Source of the DNA: GMQP-bins7 sp963776565
GTDB lineage: Bacteria > Actinomycetota > Thermoleophilia > Gaiellales > Gaiellaceae
Length of the DNA stretch: 64,000 nucleotides
NCBI GenBank assembly: GCA_963776565.1
Contig: CAVZNF010000005.1
Coordinates: forward strand, 248,001 to 312,000
Direction: 5' to 3'
The position numbers and the translations under genes were made by a program. This document shows, piece after piece, positions 47,764 through 55,890 of this stretch. Position 1 is the first letter of the stretch. The number at the start of each line of letters is the position of its first letter. Below the pieces are notes generated by a model that had not been told where the DNA came from, did no database searches, and was given only the letters and a program-made list of their open reading frames with translations.

Positions 47764-47973
47764 CTACGTCGCTTCGCGCTTCGCCCGCCGGAAGAGGCGA
47801 CCCGCGGCGCTCTCCTCGCCGCGATTCGACGCGGGCGGGTCCGTGTCCGAGGGCTTCTTCGGGTTCCGCTCCGTCGGAAAGATCTTGATGACGCCGTACG
47901 TGATCGCCGCGGCAAGGCCGACGATGGCCGAGATGTAGACCACGAGCAACAGCAGGCCGAGGACGTCCTCCAA
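47764..47973 (-). CDS. Small single-pass membrane protein
   Basis: 69 residues: one membrane helix at ~5-28 (LGLLLLVVYISAIVGLAAAITYGVIKIF) followed by a polar, basic cytoplasmic tail ending RLFRRAKREAT. Unknown family. It is divergent from deoB with only 20 bases between starts, and upstream of the PD40 gene in the same direction. Confidence 0.65.
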   Translation of the reverse strand: MEDVLGLLLLVVYISAIVGLAAAITYGVIKIFPTERNPKKPSDTDPPASNRGEESAAGRLFRRAKREAT

Positions 47974-47993
47974 AGCCGCCGTAGAATACCGCC

Positions 47994-49160
47994 GTGCCGC
48001 GGGCGTGCGTGATCGTGCTCGATGCCGTCGGCGCTGGTGAGTTGCCGGACGCAGCGGAGTACGGGGACGAAGGCTCCAACACTCTCGGCAACGTGGCCAG
48101 CGCGGTCGGAGGCCTCGACCTGCCCAATCTCGAGGCGCTCGGGCTCGGAAACATCATCCCGCTCGAAGGCTGCCCGCCGCAGCCCGGGGCGCCTGCGGTC
48201 GCCGGGCGACTGGTGGAGCGCTCGAAGGGCAAGGACACGACGACGGGTCACTGGGAGATGATGGGCGTGGTCACGCCGACCGCGTTCCCGACGTACCCGC
48301 ACGGCTTCCCGGACGAGGTGATCGACCCGTTCATGAACCAGACGGGCCGCGGGGTCATCGGCAACAGGCCTGCCTCGGGGACGGAGATCATCCAGGAGCT
48401 CGGAGAAGAGCACCAGCAGACCGGCAAGTGGATCGTCTACACGTCCGCCGACTCGGTTTTCCAGATCGCCGCCCACGAGGAGACGATCCCGCTCGAGGAG
48501 CTCTACGACGGCTGCCGCGTCGCCCGCGAGATCCTCACGGGCAGGCATGCGGTTGGGCGCGTGATCGCCCGCCCGTTCGTCGGCGAGCCGGGGAACTACG
48601 AGCGGACACCGAACCGGCACGACTTCTCACTGGAGCCGCGCCGCCCGAACTACCTCTCGTCGATGCGCGACGCGGGGAGCACGGTGTACGGCGTCGGGAA
48701 GATCTTCGACATCTTCGCGGGCTGCGACGTCGACGACTCGTTCCCGACGAAGTCGAACGTCGACGGCATCAACCGAACGATCGAGCTGCTCGAGAACATC
48801 GACGAGGGGCTCGTGTTCGTGAATCTCGTCGAGACCGACATGCTCTGGGGTCACCGCAACGACCCGGTGAACTTCCACCGCTGCCTCCAGGACTTCGACC
48901 GGCGACTCCCCGACATCCTCGAAGCGTTGCGGGAAGGCGACCTGCTCATCGTCACGTCGGATCACGGCTGCGACCCGACGACGGCATCGACGGACCACTC
49001 GCGGGAGCACGCGCTCCTCTTGGCGTACGCGGCGGGACGCAACGCGGCTGGGCGAATTCACGAGGAGGGCGAGTTCGCCGACGTCGGCGCCACCGTGAAC
49101 GCCTGGCTCGGCGGCAAGTCGCCCGGCAAGCGTCTTCCCGGCCGCCCGATCGAGCTGTAG
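47994..49160 (+). CDS. deoB: Phosphopentomutase
   Basis: Interconverts ribose/deoxyribose 1- and 5-phosphates in nucleoside salvage. 388 residues, intact alkaline-phosphatase-superfamily enzyme. Metal ligands are in CVIVLDAVGAGELPDA, TTTGHWEMMG and SDHGCDPTTASTDHSREHA. The start is GTG 47994. The next gene, a pyrimidine nucleoside phosphorylase, supplies its sugar-phosphate substrate. Confidence 0.94.
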   Translation: MPRACVIVLDAVGAGELPDAAEYGDEGSNTLGNVASAVGGLDLPNLEALGLGNIIPLEGCPPQPGAPAVAGRLVERSKGKDTTTGHWEMMGVVTPTAFPTYPHGFPDEVIDPFMNQTGRGVIGNRPASGTEIIQELGEEHQQTGKWIVYTSADSVFQIAAHEETIPLEELYDGCRVAREILTGRHAVGRVIARPFVGEPGNYERTPNRHDFSLEPRRPNYLSSMRDAGSTVYGVGKIFDIFAGCDVDDSFPTKSNVDGINRTIELLENIDEGLVFVNLVETDMLWGHRNDPVNFHRCLQDFDRRLPDILEALREGDLLIVTSDHGCDPTTASTDHSREHALLLAYAAGRNAAGRIHEEGEFADVGATVNAWLGGKSPGKRLPGRPIEL

Positions 49161-49226
49161 GACGTGCCGGCAGGGCATGATCGTGGCGATGGCGCCGAGT
49201 CACGACACGACGGCCGGAAGAAACTG

Positions 49227-50525
49227 GTGATCCGGGCCGCGGATCTCATCGAGCGGAAGCGCTCGGGCGCCGAGCTCTCCGAGGGCGAGATCGCCGAGCT
49301 CGTCCTCGGCTACACCAACGGCGAGGTACCCGACTACCAGATGGCGGCGTGGTGCATGGCCGTTTACTTCAAAGGGCTCTCCGGCCGCGAGACCCATTCG
49401 CTGACGGACGCGATGATCCGGTCGGGCGAGACGCTCGATCTCGGCAAGGCGCTCGGGCGGCGTGTGGTCGACAAGCACTCGACCGGAGGGGTGGGCGACA
49501 AGACGTCGCTCGCGGTCGGACCGATCGTGGCCGCCTGCGGCGTCCCGTTCGGGAAGATGAGCGGCCGCGGGCTCGGACACACGGGCGGCACGCTCGACAA
49601 GCTCGAGTCGATCCCGGGCTTCCGGGTCGAGCTGACGATCGACGAGTTCGTTCAGCAGGTGCGCGACGTCGGGCTCGCGATCATCGGTCAGACCGGCGAT
49701 CTCGTGCCGGCTGACAAGAAGCTCTACGCGCTCCGAGACGTGACCGCGACCGTGGACATCGTCCCGCTGATCGCCTCGTCGATCATGTCGAAGAAGCTCG
49801 CAGCGGGCGCCGACGCGATCGTCCTGGACGTGAAGGTCGGCGACGGCGCGTTCATGAAGACACTCGAAGACGCCCGCGTTCTCGCCGAGCAGATGGTCGA
49901 TCTCGGCCGCCGAAAGGGGCGGCAGGTCGTGTGTCTGCTCACCGACATGGATCAGCCTCTCGGCGCGGCTGTCGGAAATGCGCTCGAGGTGCGTGAGGCC
50001 GCCGAGACGATCGCAGGCACCGGTCCGCCCGACTTCACCGAGCTCGTGCTCGACGCCTGCGCACACCTGCTTGCACTCTCGGATCTGGATATCGACGCGG
50101 CCGAGGGTCGACGCCGAGCCGAGGCGGCGGTGGCCGACGGCTCGGCAACCGCCGCGTACGAGCGCTGGATCCGCGCGCAAGGGGGCAATCCGGATCTCGC
50201 CGCACTCGCACCCGCGCCGATCGTCCGCGAGGTGCCCGCTCCGCATGCCGGATTCGTCGTGCGCCTCGGCGCGCTCGCTATCGGCCACGCTGCGCTCGAG
50301 CTGGGTGCGGGAAGGCGCACCAAGGACGACGACATCGATCATGCAGTCGGAGTCGTCTGTCGCAAGAAGCGGGGTGACGCCGTCTCCGCCGGAGAGGCGC
50401 TCGCCGACGTGCACGCGCGCGACGAGAGCTCGGCGTCCGTCGCGATCGCCGCGGTTCAGTCGGCGTACGCGATCGGAGACCAGCCGCCGCACGCGCACGG
50501 GATCCTGCTCGACGTCGTCGAGTAG
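49227..50525 (+). CDS. Pyrimidine-nucleoside / thymidine phosphorylase
   Basis: Splits pyrimidine nucleosides into base and (deoxy)ribose-1-phosphate. About 432 residues. Signature region VDKHSTGGVGDKTSLAVGPIVAACG, MSGRGLGHTGGTLDKLE and LDVKVGDGAFMKT are diagnostic; whether it is DeoA- or Pdp-type cannot be settled by eye. The start GTG 49227 (IRAADLIERKRSG) is preferred, with GGAAG upstream; GTG 49164 would add 21 residues of low-complexity sequence. It follows deoB directly and forms a salvage pair with it. Confidence 0.9.
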   Translation: MIRAADLIERKRSGAELSEGEIAELVLGYTNGEVPDYQMAAWCMAVYFKGLSGRETHSLTDAMIRSGETLDLGKALGRRVVDKHSTGGVGDKTSLAVGPIVAACGVPFGKMSGRGLGHTGGTLDKLESIPGFRVELTIDEFVQQVRDVGLAIIGQTGDLVPADKKLYALRDVTATVDIVPLIASSIMSKKLAAGADAIVLDVKVGDGAFMKTLEDARVLAEQMVDLGRRKGRQVVCLLTDMDQPLGAAVGNALEVREAAETIAGTGPPDFTELVLDACAHLLALSDLDIDAAEGRRRAEAAVADGSATAAYERWIRAQGGNPDLAALAPAPIVREVPAPHAGFVVRLGALAIGHAALELGAGRRTKDDDIDHAVGVVCRKKRGDAVSAGEALADVHARDESSASVAIAAVQSAYAIGDQPPHAHGILLDVVE

Positions 50526-50530
50526 CGGCG

Positions 50531-51376
50531 ATGCCCGAGCTCCCCGAGGTCGAGACGATTCGAGCGCAGCTCGCTCCGCGCCTCGAGGGCCGGACACTCA
50601 CGCGAGTCGAGATCCTCGACCCACGGCTGACACGCCCGCACGACCTGTTCGAGGTCGCCGAAGAGCTCGAGGGAGACCGCGTCGTCGCCGTCGAGCGGCG
50701 TGGGAAGTACCTTCTCGTGCGGCTCGAGAGCGGGCTCGGGCTGCTCGTCCATCTGCGGATGACGGGGAGCTTCGGCTTCGCGCCGGTCTCGCACGAGCGC
50801 GCCGTCATCGAGCTCGACGACGGCGGACGGCTCGGGTACCGCGACGTGCGCCGGTTCGGAACCTGGCTCGTGCTCGAGGGTGTCGAGCTCGAGCCGTACC
50901 TCGCAGCCAAGAACGGTCCGGAACCGCTCGGCCCGCGCTTCACGGCAGGCTGGCTGGTTGCGCAACTCTCGCGGCGGAAGGCGCCACTCAAGGCCGTGCT
51001 CCTCGACCAGCGGGTCGTCGCGGGGCTCGGGAACATCTACGCGGACGAGGCGCTCTGGCGCGCGCGGCTCAACCCGCTTCGGCCCGCGAACGGGCTGTCT
51101 GCCGAGGAGGTCGCCCGGCTCACGCGCGCGATCCGCGCAGCTCTACGCGCCGGGCTCGAGCGCCAGGGATCGACGCTGCGCGACTACGCCACGCCAGACG
51201 GCGCTTCCGGCTCGATGCAGGACGAGTTCCGCGTATACGGCCGCGACGGGGAGCCGTGTCGGCGATGTCGCACAACGATCACGAAGACGCGCGTCGGCGG
51301 TCGTGGAACGTGGTTCTGCCCGCGCTGCCAGCCCCTCGAGGTGAGCAACGCAGGCTCCGACACGGGTCCAACCTAG
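50531..51376 (+). CDS. mutM: Formamidopyrimidine-DNA glycosylase
   Basis: Excises 8-oxoguanine and FaPy lesions and nicks abasic sites. 281 residues, intact. The catalytic N-terminal Pro is in MPELPEVETIRAQL, the Lys in RRGKYLLVRLESG, then the H2TH region GLGNIYADEALWRARLNP and a C-terminal zinc finger CRRCRTTITKTRVGGRGTWFCPRCQ. Five bases separate it from the preceding gene. No rnc or smc, its usual partners, is adjacent. Confidence 0.94.
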   Translation: MPELPEVETIRAQLAPRLEGRTLTRVEILDPRLTRPHDLFEVAEELEGDRVVAVERRGKYLLVRLESGLGLLVHLRMTGSFGFAPVSHERAVIELDDGGRLGYRDVRRFGTWLVLEGVELEPYLAAKNGPEPLGPRFTAGWLVAQLSRRKAPLKAVLLDQRVVAGLGNIYADEALWRARLNPLRPANGLSAEEVARLTRAIRAALRAGLERQGSTLRDYATPDGASGSMQDEFRVYGRDGEPCRRCRTTITKTRVGGRGTWFCPRCQPLEVSNAGSDTGPT

Positions 51377-51386
51377 ACTTGTCCGC

Positions 51387-52130
51387 ATGGGGCGGACGGT
51401 CAAGACGGAGGCAGTGGTGCTCCGTTCCTTTCGCTACGGCGAGGCCGACCGCATCCTCCACGTGTACACGCTCGATCGCGGTCGCGTTGGCGCCATCGCG
51501 AAGGGGATCCGCAAGACGAAGTCGCGGTTCGGCGCTCGTCTCGAGCCGTTCTCGCACGTCGAGCTGTTGCTGCACAAGGGCTCGGGAGAGCTCCACACCG
51601 TCACTGGTGTCTCACTGGTCGACGCACACCGCTCGGCGCGTGAGGATCCCTACCGGCTCTCGGTCGGGCTCGTCGGCGCCGAGGCGATGCTGCGCCTCTT
51701 CGTCGAGGAGGAGCAGAACGAGCGCGCGTTCGAGGCGCTCACGCGATTCCTCACGGCTGTCGACGCCCTGCCTGCCGGCTCGCGAGGTCGTGCCGGGCTC
51801 GATCCACTCGCGCTCGCCTTCCAGTTGAAGCTCCTGTGGCTCTCCGGCTACGTCCCGCATCTGGAGAGCTGCGTCGAGTGCGGAGAGGTCGGCGAACTCA
51901 TCGGCTATCTGCCGCGAGCCGGGGGCGCGGTGTGCAGAGCGTGCGCGCCCGATGAGACGGTCTTTCTCTCGCCCGAGGGATTCCGCGGAATGGTCTCCCT
52001 CATCTGGAACCCACTCGCGGCCGCGCACGAGCTCGGGATCGGTGAGCGGGCGCTACGGGACACGCTCGCGGTGGTCGTCGCCGCGTACGAGTTCCACGGC
52101 GGCTTTCGGCTGCGCACGCTCACCGCATGA
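51387..52130 (+). CDS. recO: DNA repair protein RecO
   Basis: Mediates RecA loading and strand annealing. 247 residues. N-terminal OB fold with KTEAVVLRSFRYGEADRILHVYT and GVGAIAKGIRKTKSRFGARLEPF, a helical middle, and a zinc site (SCVECGE..VCRACAP). Intact. The stop overlaps the next ATG by 4 bases. Confidence 0.92.
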   Translation: MGRTVKTEAVVLRSFRYGEADRILHVYTLDRGRVGAIAKGIRKTKSRFGARLEPFSHVELLLHKGSGELHTVTGVSLVDAHRSAREDPYRLSVGLVGAEAMLRLFVEEEQNERAFEALTRFLTAVDALPAGSRGRAGLDPLALAFQLKLLWLSGYVPHLESCVECGEVGELIGYLPRAGGAVCRACAPDETVFLSPEGFRGMVSLIWNPLAAAHELGIGERALRDTLAVVVAAYEFHGGFRLRTLTA

Positions 52131-52546
52131 AGCGCGATCTCGGCGACGGCTACGAGCTGGACGACGATCCGGCACGGATCGATCGGGAGGCCGCCCATCG
52201 TTACCTGACGCAGTCGTACTGGGCGAGCGGACGAGCGCGCGACGTTCAGGATGCGCTGATCGAGGGCGCCGCACGGGTCGTCGGTCTGTACCACGACGGC
52301 GAGCAGGTGGGGTTCTCGCGAACCCTCTCGGACGGATACAGCCAGTCGTATCTCGCCGACGTGTATGTCCTCGACGAACATCGCGGTCGGGGCCTCGGTA
52401 TCGAGCTCGTGCGGTTCACGGTCGACGATGGCCCGCTCGCCAAGACGAAGTGGTTCTTGCACACGCGCGACGCGCACGATCTCTACCGCAAGTTCGGCTT
52501 CGTCGAGCCGGACGAGCGAGCACTCGAGCGCCGAGTCACCTCATGA
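52127..52546 (+). CDS. GNAT family N-acetyltransferase
   Basis: 139 residues. The acetyl-CoA-binding motif is YVLDEHRGRGLGIELVRF; the C-terminal RDAHDLYRKFGFVEP is typical of GNAT motif B. Substrate unknown. ATG 52127 overlaps the recO stop; it is convergent with glyS, whose stop is adjacent. Confidence 0.85.
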   Translation: MKRDLGDGYELDDDPARIDREAAHRYLTQSYWASGRARDVQDALIEGAARVVGLYHDGEQVGFSRTLSDGYSQSYLADVYVLDEHRGRGLGIELVRFTVDDGPLAKTKWFLHTRDAHDLYRKFGFVEPDERALERRVTS

Positions 52547-53893
52547 GGTTTTCGGCGTACTCCAGTCCGCGGCCAGCTTGTCGAGCACGAATGCTCGTGC
52601 TCCCGAGATCGGAATGCGCTCCTGCGCAAGCGAATCGCGGTCGCGGATCGTGACCGTCTCGTCTTCCAGCGTCTGCTCGTCGATGGTCAGCGCGTACGGC
52701 GTTCCGATCTCGTCCTGACGCCGGTAGCGGCGCCCGATCTGGCCCGAGTCGTCGTACTCGGCGACGACCGCGCGACGAAGCTCCTCGTACAGTGAACGCG
52801 ACTTCCCGACCATGTCGTCGTTACGTGGGATCAGCGGAAGCACCGCGACCTTCACGGGTGCGAGGGCGGGGTGGAGGCGGAGCACGGTGCGCTCCCGTTC
52901 GGCTACGACCTCCTCGTCGTACGCGTCGACCAGGAACGCGAGCATCGAGCGGTTCACGCCGAGCGCGGGCTCGACGACATGCGGCGTGTAACGCTCCTGG
53001 CCATCGACCCACTCGAGCTTCGTCCCCGACGCCTGCGTGTGCGCGGTGAGGTCGAAGTCCCCGCGATGCGCGATCCCCTCGAGCTCGGTCCAGCCGATCG
53101 GATGGAGGTACTCGATGTCCGAGGTGGCGGACGAGTAGTGCGAGAGCTCCTCGGCGTCGTGCGGGCGCACGCGCAGGTGGCTCTCCCGGATGCCGTACCG
53201 AAGGTGCCACGCCACACGCTGCTCGACCCAGTACGAGAACCACTCCTGCGCTTCCGCCGGCGGGACGAAGTACTCCATCTCCATCTGCTCGAACTCGAGC
53301 GTGCGGAAGATGAAGTTGCCCGGTGTGATCTCGTTGCGGAACGCCTTGCCGATCTGGGCGATGCCGAACGGCGGCTTGCGCCGGGCGATCTGCGCGACGT
53401 TCTTGAAGTTGATGAAGATCCCCTGCGCCGTCTCCGGCCGGAGATACGCGTCCTGCCCCGTCTCCTCAACCGGGCCGATGCGCGTGGAGAACATGAGGTT
53501 GAACTGGCGCGGCTCGGTCAGGTCGCACTGCTCGGTCTCTCCGGGATGCTTGCTCGGCCGCTGGCCGCACTGCGACTCGTCCAGATGGTCTGCGCGATAG
53601 CGGCGCTTGCAGAAGCGGCAGTCGACGAGCGGATCGGCGAAGCCCGCGACGTGCCCGGAGGCCTCCCACACCGCGGGGTGGAGGATGATCGACGAGTCGA
53701 GCGCGACGATGTCGTCACGCTCGCGAACCATCGCCTCGAGCCAGCGTGCCTTGACGTTCTCCTTCAGAAGGACGCCGTAGTGCCCGTAGTCGTACGCCGA
53801 GCCGAGACCGCCGTAGATCTCGCTCGACGGGAAGACGAACCCACGCCGCTTCGCGAGCGAGACGATCTTGTCCATCGTGACGGCGTCGGGCAT
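52541..53893 (-). CDS. glyS: Glycine-tRNA ligase, single-chain dimeric type
   Basis: Charges tRNA-Gly. 450 residues, intact class II enzyme. RRGFVFPSSEIYGGLGSAYDYGHYG at the N-terminus, a zinc-binding insertion (CRFCKRRYRADH..CGQRPSKHPGETEQC), motif 2 FGIAQIGKAFRNEI..FEQMEMEYF, and motif 3 region ALGVNRSMLAFLVDA. The start at 53893 precedes the conserved MDKIVSLAKRRGF by five residues; ATG 53875 is an alternative. It is the alpha2 type, not the alpha/beta bacterial form. Confidence 0.94.
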   Translation of the reverse strand: MPDAVTMDKIVSLAKRRGFVFPSSEIYGGLGSAYDYGHYGVLLKENVKARWLEAMVRERDDIVALDSSIILHPAVWEASGHVAGFADPLVDCRFCKRRYRADHLDESQCGQRPSKHPGETEQCDLTEPRQFNLMFSTRIGPVEETGQDAYLRPETAQGIFINFKNVAQIARRKPPFGIAQIGKAFRNEITPGNFIFRTLEFEQMEMEYFVPPAEAQEWFSYWVEQRVAWHLRYGIRESHLRVRPHDAEELSHYSSATSDIEYLHPIGWTELEGIAHRGDFDLTAHTQASGTKLEWVDGQERYTPHVVEPALGVNRSMLAFLVDAYDEEVVAERERTVLRLHPALAPVKVAVLPLIPRNDDMVGKSRSLYEELRRAVVAEYDDSGQIGRRYRRQDEIGTPYALTIDEQTLEDETVTIRDRDSLAQERIPISGARAFVLDKLAADWSTPKTS

Positions 53894-53928
53894 CGGCGAG
53901 ACGTTACTGGCGCCGCGCCGCGATTGAC

Positions 53929-54723
53929 TCAGCGACGTGTGCCGAGCGTCAGCAGGTACTCGCGGTGGTGGACCATCTGGTCGCCCTCGCGACGCGCGTC
54001 TCCGAACTCGACCCATGCGCGATGGAACTCCTCGCGGCGGTCCGGCTCGAGTGCCTCGACGACCGTCTTCGTCGGCCCGTAGGAGTTGGAGAACAGCTCC
54101 CAGTAGTCCTCGCCGGAGGGAAGGGCCAACGGGGAGTCGTGCTCCTCGAACGCGAGCTCGAACGTGTCGCCCAACAGCTCCTGCACGTGATCCCTGTCAC
54201 CCCACGCGAACGGGCTCCCGGCACCCGGCGCAGGAGGTGGCATGTACGGCGCCATGATCTTGAACACGTCGTGCATGCCGGTGTTCGGCTGCCAGCACGC
54301 AAGCGCCAGGCGGCCTCCCGGCTTCGTGACGCGCTCGAGCTCGCGTGCAACGGCCTCGTGATCGGGTGCGAACATCACGCCGCATGTCGACATGACGACG
54401 TCGAAGCTCGCGTCGTCGTACCGCATGTCCTCGGCGTCGCCGACCTCGAACTGGACGGTGACATCCTCCTCGGCTGCTCGCTCGCGTGCGGTGTCGACGA
54501 GAACCGGTGCGAGATCCTGTCCGATGACGTCCGCGCCACGCTTGGCGGCGATGATCGCGAGTGCGCCGGTACCCGTCGCCGCGTCGAGCACGCGTTCGCC
54601 CGGCTTCGGATCGCTTCGCTCGATCACAAGCGCGTGGATGTCGCGAATCGTGTTCGTGACGCGCTCGTACGGCCCGTTACCCCAGACAACGCTCTGCCGC
54701 GCTTTCAGCTCTGCAAAGGCCAT
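53929..54723 (-). CDS. SAM-dependent methyltransferase (class I)
   Basis: 264 residues. Motif I VLDAATGTGALAIIAAKRGA, DMRYDDASFDVVMSTCG and RVTKPGGRLALACW match the UbiE/MenG-like Methyltransf_11/25 group; the substrate is unknown. A strong AGGAGG lies 6-7 bases before the ATG at 54723. Divergent from the PPDK regulatory gene. Confidence 0.82.
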   Translation of the reverse strand: MAFAELKARQSVVWGNGPYERVTNTIRDIHALVIERSDPKPGERVLDAATGTGALAIIAAKRGADVIGQDLAPVLVDTARERAAEEDVTVQFEVGDAEDMRYDDASFDVVMSTCGVMFAPDHEAVARELERVTKPGGRLALACWQPNTGMHDVFKIMAPYMPPPAPGAGSPFAWGDRDHVQELLGDTFELAFEEHDSPLALPSGEDYWELFSNSYGPTKTVVEALEPDRREEFHRAWVEFGDARREGDQMVHHREYLLTLGTRR

Positions 54724-54787
54724 GGCTCCTCCTCGCGTCTCGACGGCCCCGGGAGCATACGACCTCGCGGGCGCTAGCCTCCCGCGG

Positions 54788-55618
54788 ATGAGCGACGAGC
54801 GCGTGCCGGTCGAGCTCCACATCGTCTCGGACTCGACGGGCGAGACGGCGCAGCGGCTCGTGCTCGCGCTCGAGGCGCAGTTCCCGGATCAGCCCTTCGA
54901 GGAGGTACGGCATCCGCGCGTCGAGAACGTCGACGACCTGCACATCGCCGTGCAGCAGGCGCGCGGGCGTCCGGCAGTCATGGTCTACACGCTGGTCGCC
55001 CCGGAGCTTCGCGAGGCGATGCGCCAGCTCTGCCGCCGGGCACGCGTCCACTACTGCGATCTGCTGGGCCACCCGATCGACTCGATCTCGCGGGTGGCGG
55101 GAGTCGCGGCCCGCATGGAGCCAGGCGCGCGAGCTCCGCTCGATGCCACCTACTTCAAGCGCATCGAGGCGATCGAGTTCGCGGTGAAGTACGACGACGG
55201 CGTGGGGAGGGGGCTCGACGAGGCCGACATGGTGCTCGTCGGCGTGTCGCGTACCTCCAAGACGCCGTTGTCCATCTACCTCGGCTACCTCGGCCACAAG
55301 GCCGCGAACGTCCCCGTCGTCCGGGACATCGCGCCGCCGGAGGAGCTGTTCGAGATCGATCCGGCGAAGATCGTCGGCCTCACGATCGGAGCCGAGCGTC
55401 TTGCCGACATCCGCACGGCGCGCGTGAAGAGCATGGGTGCGCCACGGAGACGCTATGCGGAGCTCGAAGCCGTCTACTCCGAGCTCGAGGAGGCGACGAA
55501 GCTCCACAAGAAGCTTCGCTGCCCGGTCATCGACGTGTCGGAGCTGTCCGTGGAGGAGACCGCGATGCGGATCATCAGGCTCGTCGAGCGGCGCCGACGG
55601 TCGGCCGCGCGGACATGA
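54788..55618 (+). CDS. ppsR: PPDK regulatory protein (kinase/pyrophosphorylase)
   Basis: Controls pyruvate phosphate dikinase (or PEP synthase) by ADP-dependent phosphorylation and Pi-dependent dephosphorylation of a Thr near the catalytic His. 276 residues, intact DUF299. HIVSDSTGETAQRLV near the N-terminus, YCDLLGHPIDSISR, the nucleotide loop VGVSRTSKTPLSIYLGYLGHKAANVP and CPVIDVSELSVEETAMRI. Its likely target, ppdK, starts 6.1 kb downstream on the same strand, which supports the PDRP rather than PEP-synthase version. Confidence 0.9.
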   Translation: MSDERVPVELHIVSDSTGETAQRLVLALEAQFPDQPFEEVRHPRVENVDDLHIAVQQARGRPAVMVYTLVAPELREAMRQLCRRARVHYCDLLGHPIDSISRVAGVAARMEPGARAPLDATYFKRIEAIEFAVKYDDGVGRGLDEADMVLVGVSRTSKTPLSIYLGYLGHKAANVPVVRDIAPPEELFEIDPAKIVGLTIGAERLADIRTARVKSMGAPRRRYAELEAVYSELEEATKLHKKLRCPVIDVSELSVEETAMRIIRLVERRRRSAART

Positions 55619-55890
55619 CCGACGAGCCGCGAGGCCCGGACCCGTACGGCGTTCCGGGGGAGCCGCCGCTGCGCAATCCGTTTCGGCCGCCTCCCGGCGG
55701 GCGAGGCGACCTCCGTGAGAAGGGCTGGATTCCGTGGCGCTGGCTGGCGCTGTGGTGGTTCCTCATGCTCCTCGGGGACCTCGTCTTCTACGTGCTCCTT
55801 ACGCCGATCTGGCTCGGGCTGCGTGCCGCGGCCTGGGCCGCGGAGCTCAGGTCGAGGATTTCGGGTCGAGCCGGAAGACGTCGCCGCTGA
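55615..55890 (+). CDS. Small membrane protein
   Basis: 91 residues: a Pro/Gly-rich N-terminus (DEPRGPDPYGVPGEPPLRNPF), then one or two membrane helices at ~42-72 (WRWLALWWFLMLLGDLVFYVLL), and an Arg-rich tail. The ATG overlaps the preceding stop by 4 bases, so it is probably co-translated with the PPDK regulator. It overlaps the 3' end of the convergent gene by 44 bases. Unknown function. Confidence 0.65.
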   Translation: MTDEPRGPDPYGVPGEPPLRNPFRPPPGGRGDLREKGWIPWRWLALWWFLMLLGDLVFYVLLTPIWLGLRAAAWAAELRSRISGRAGRRRR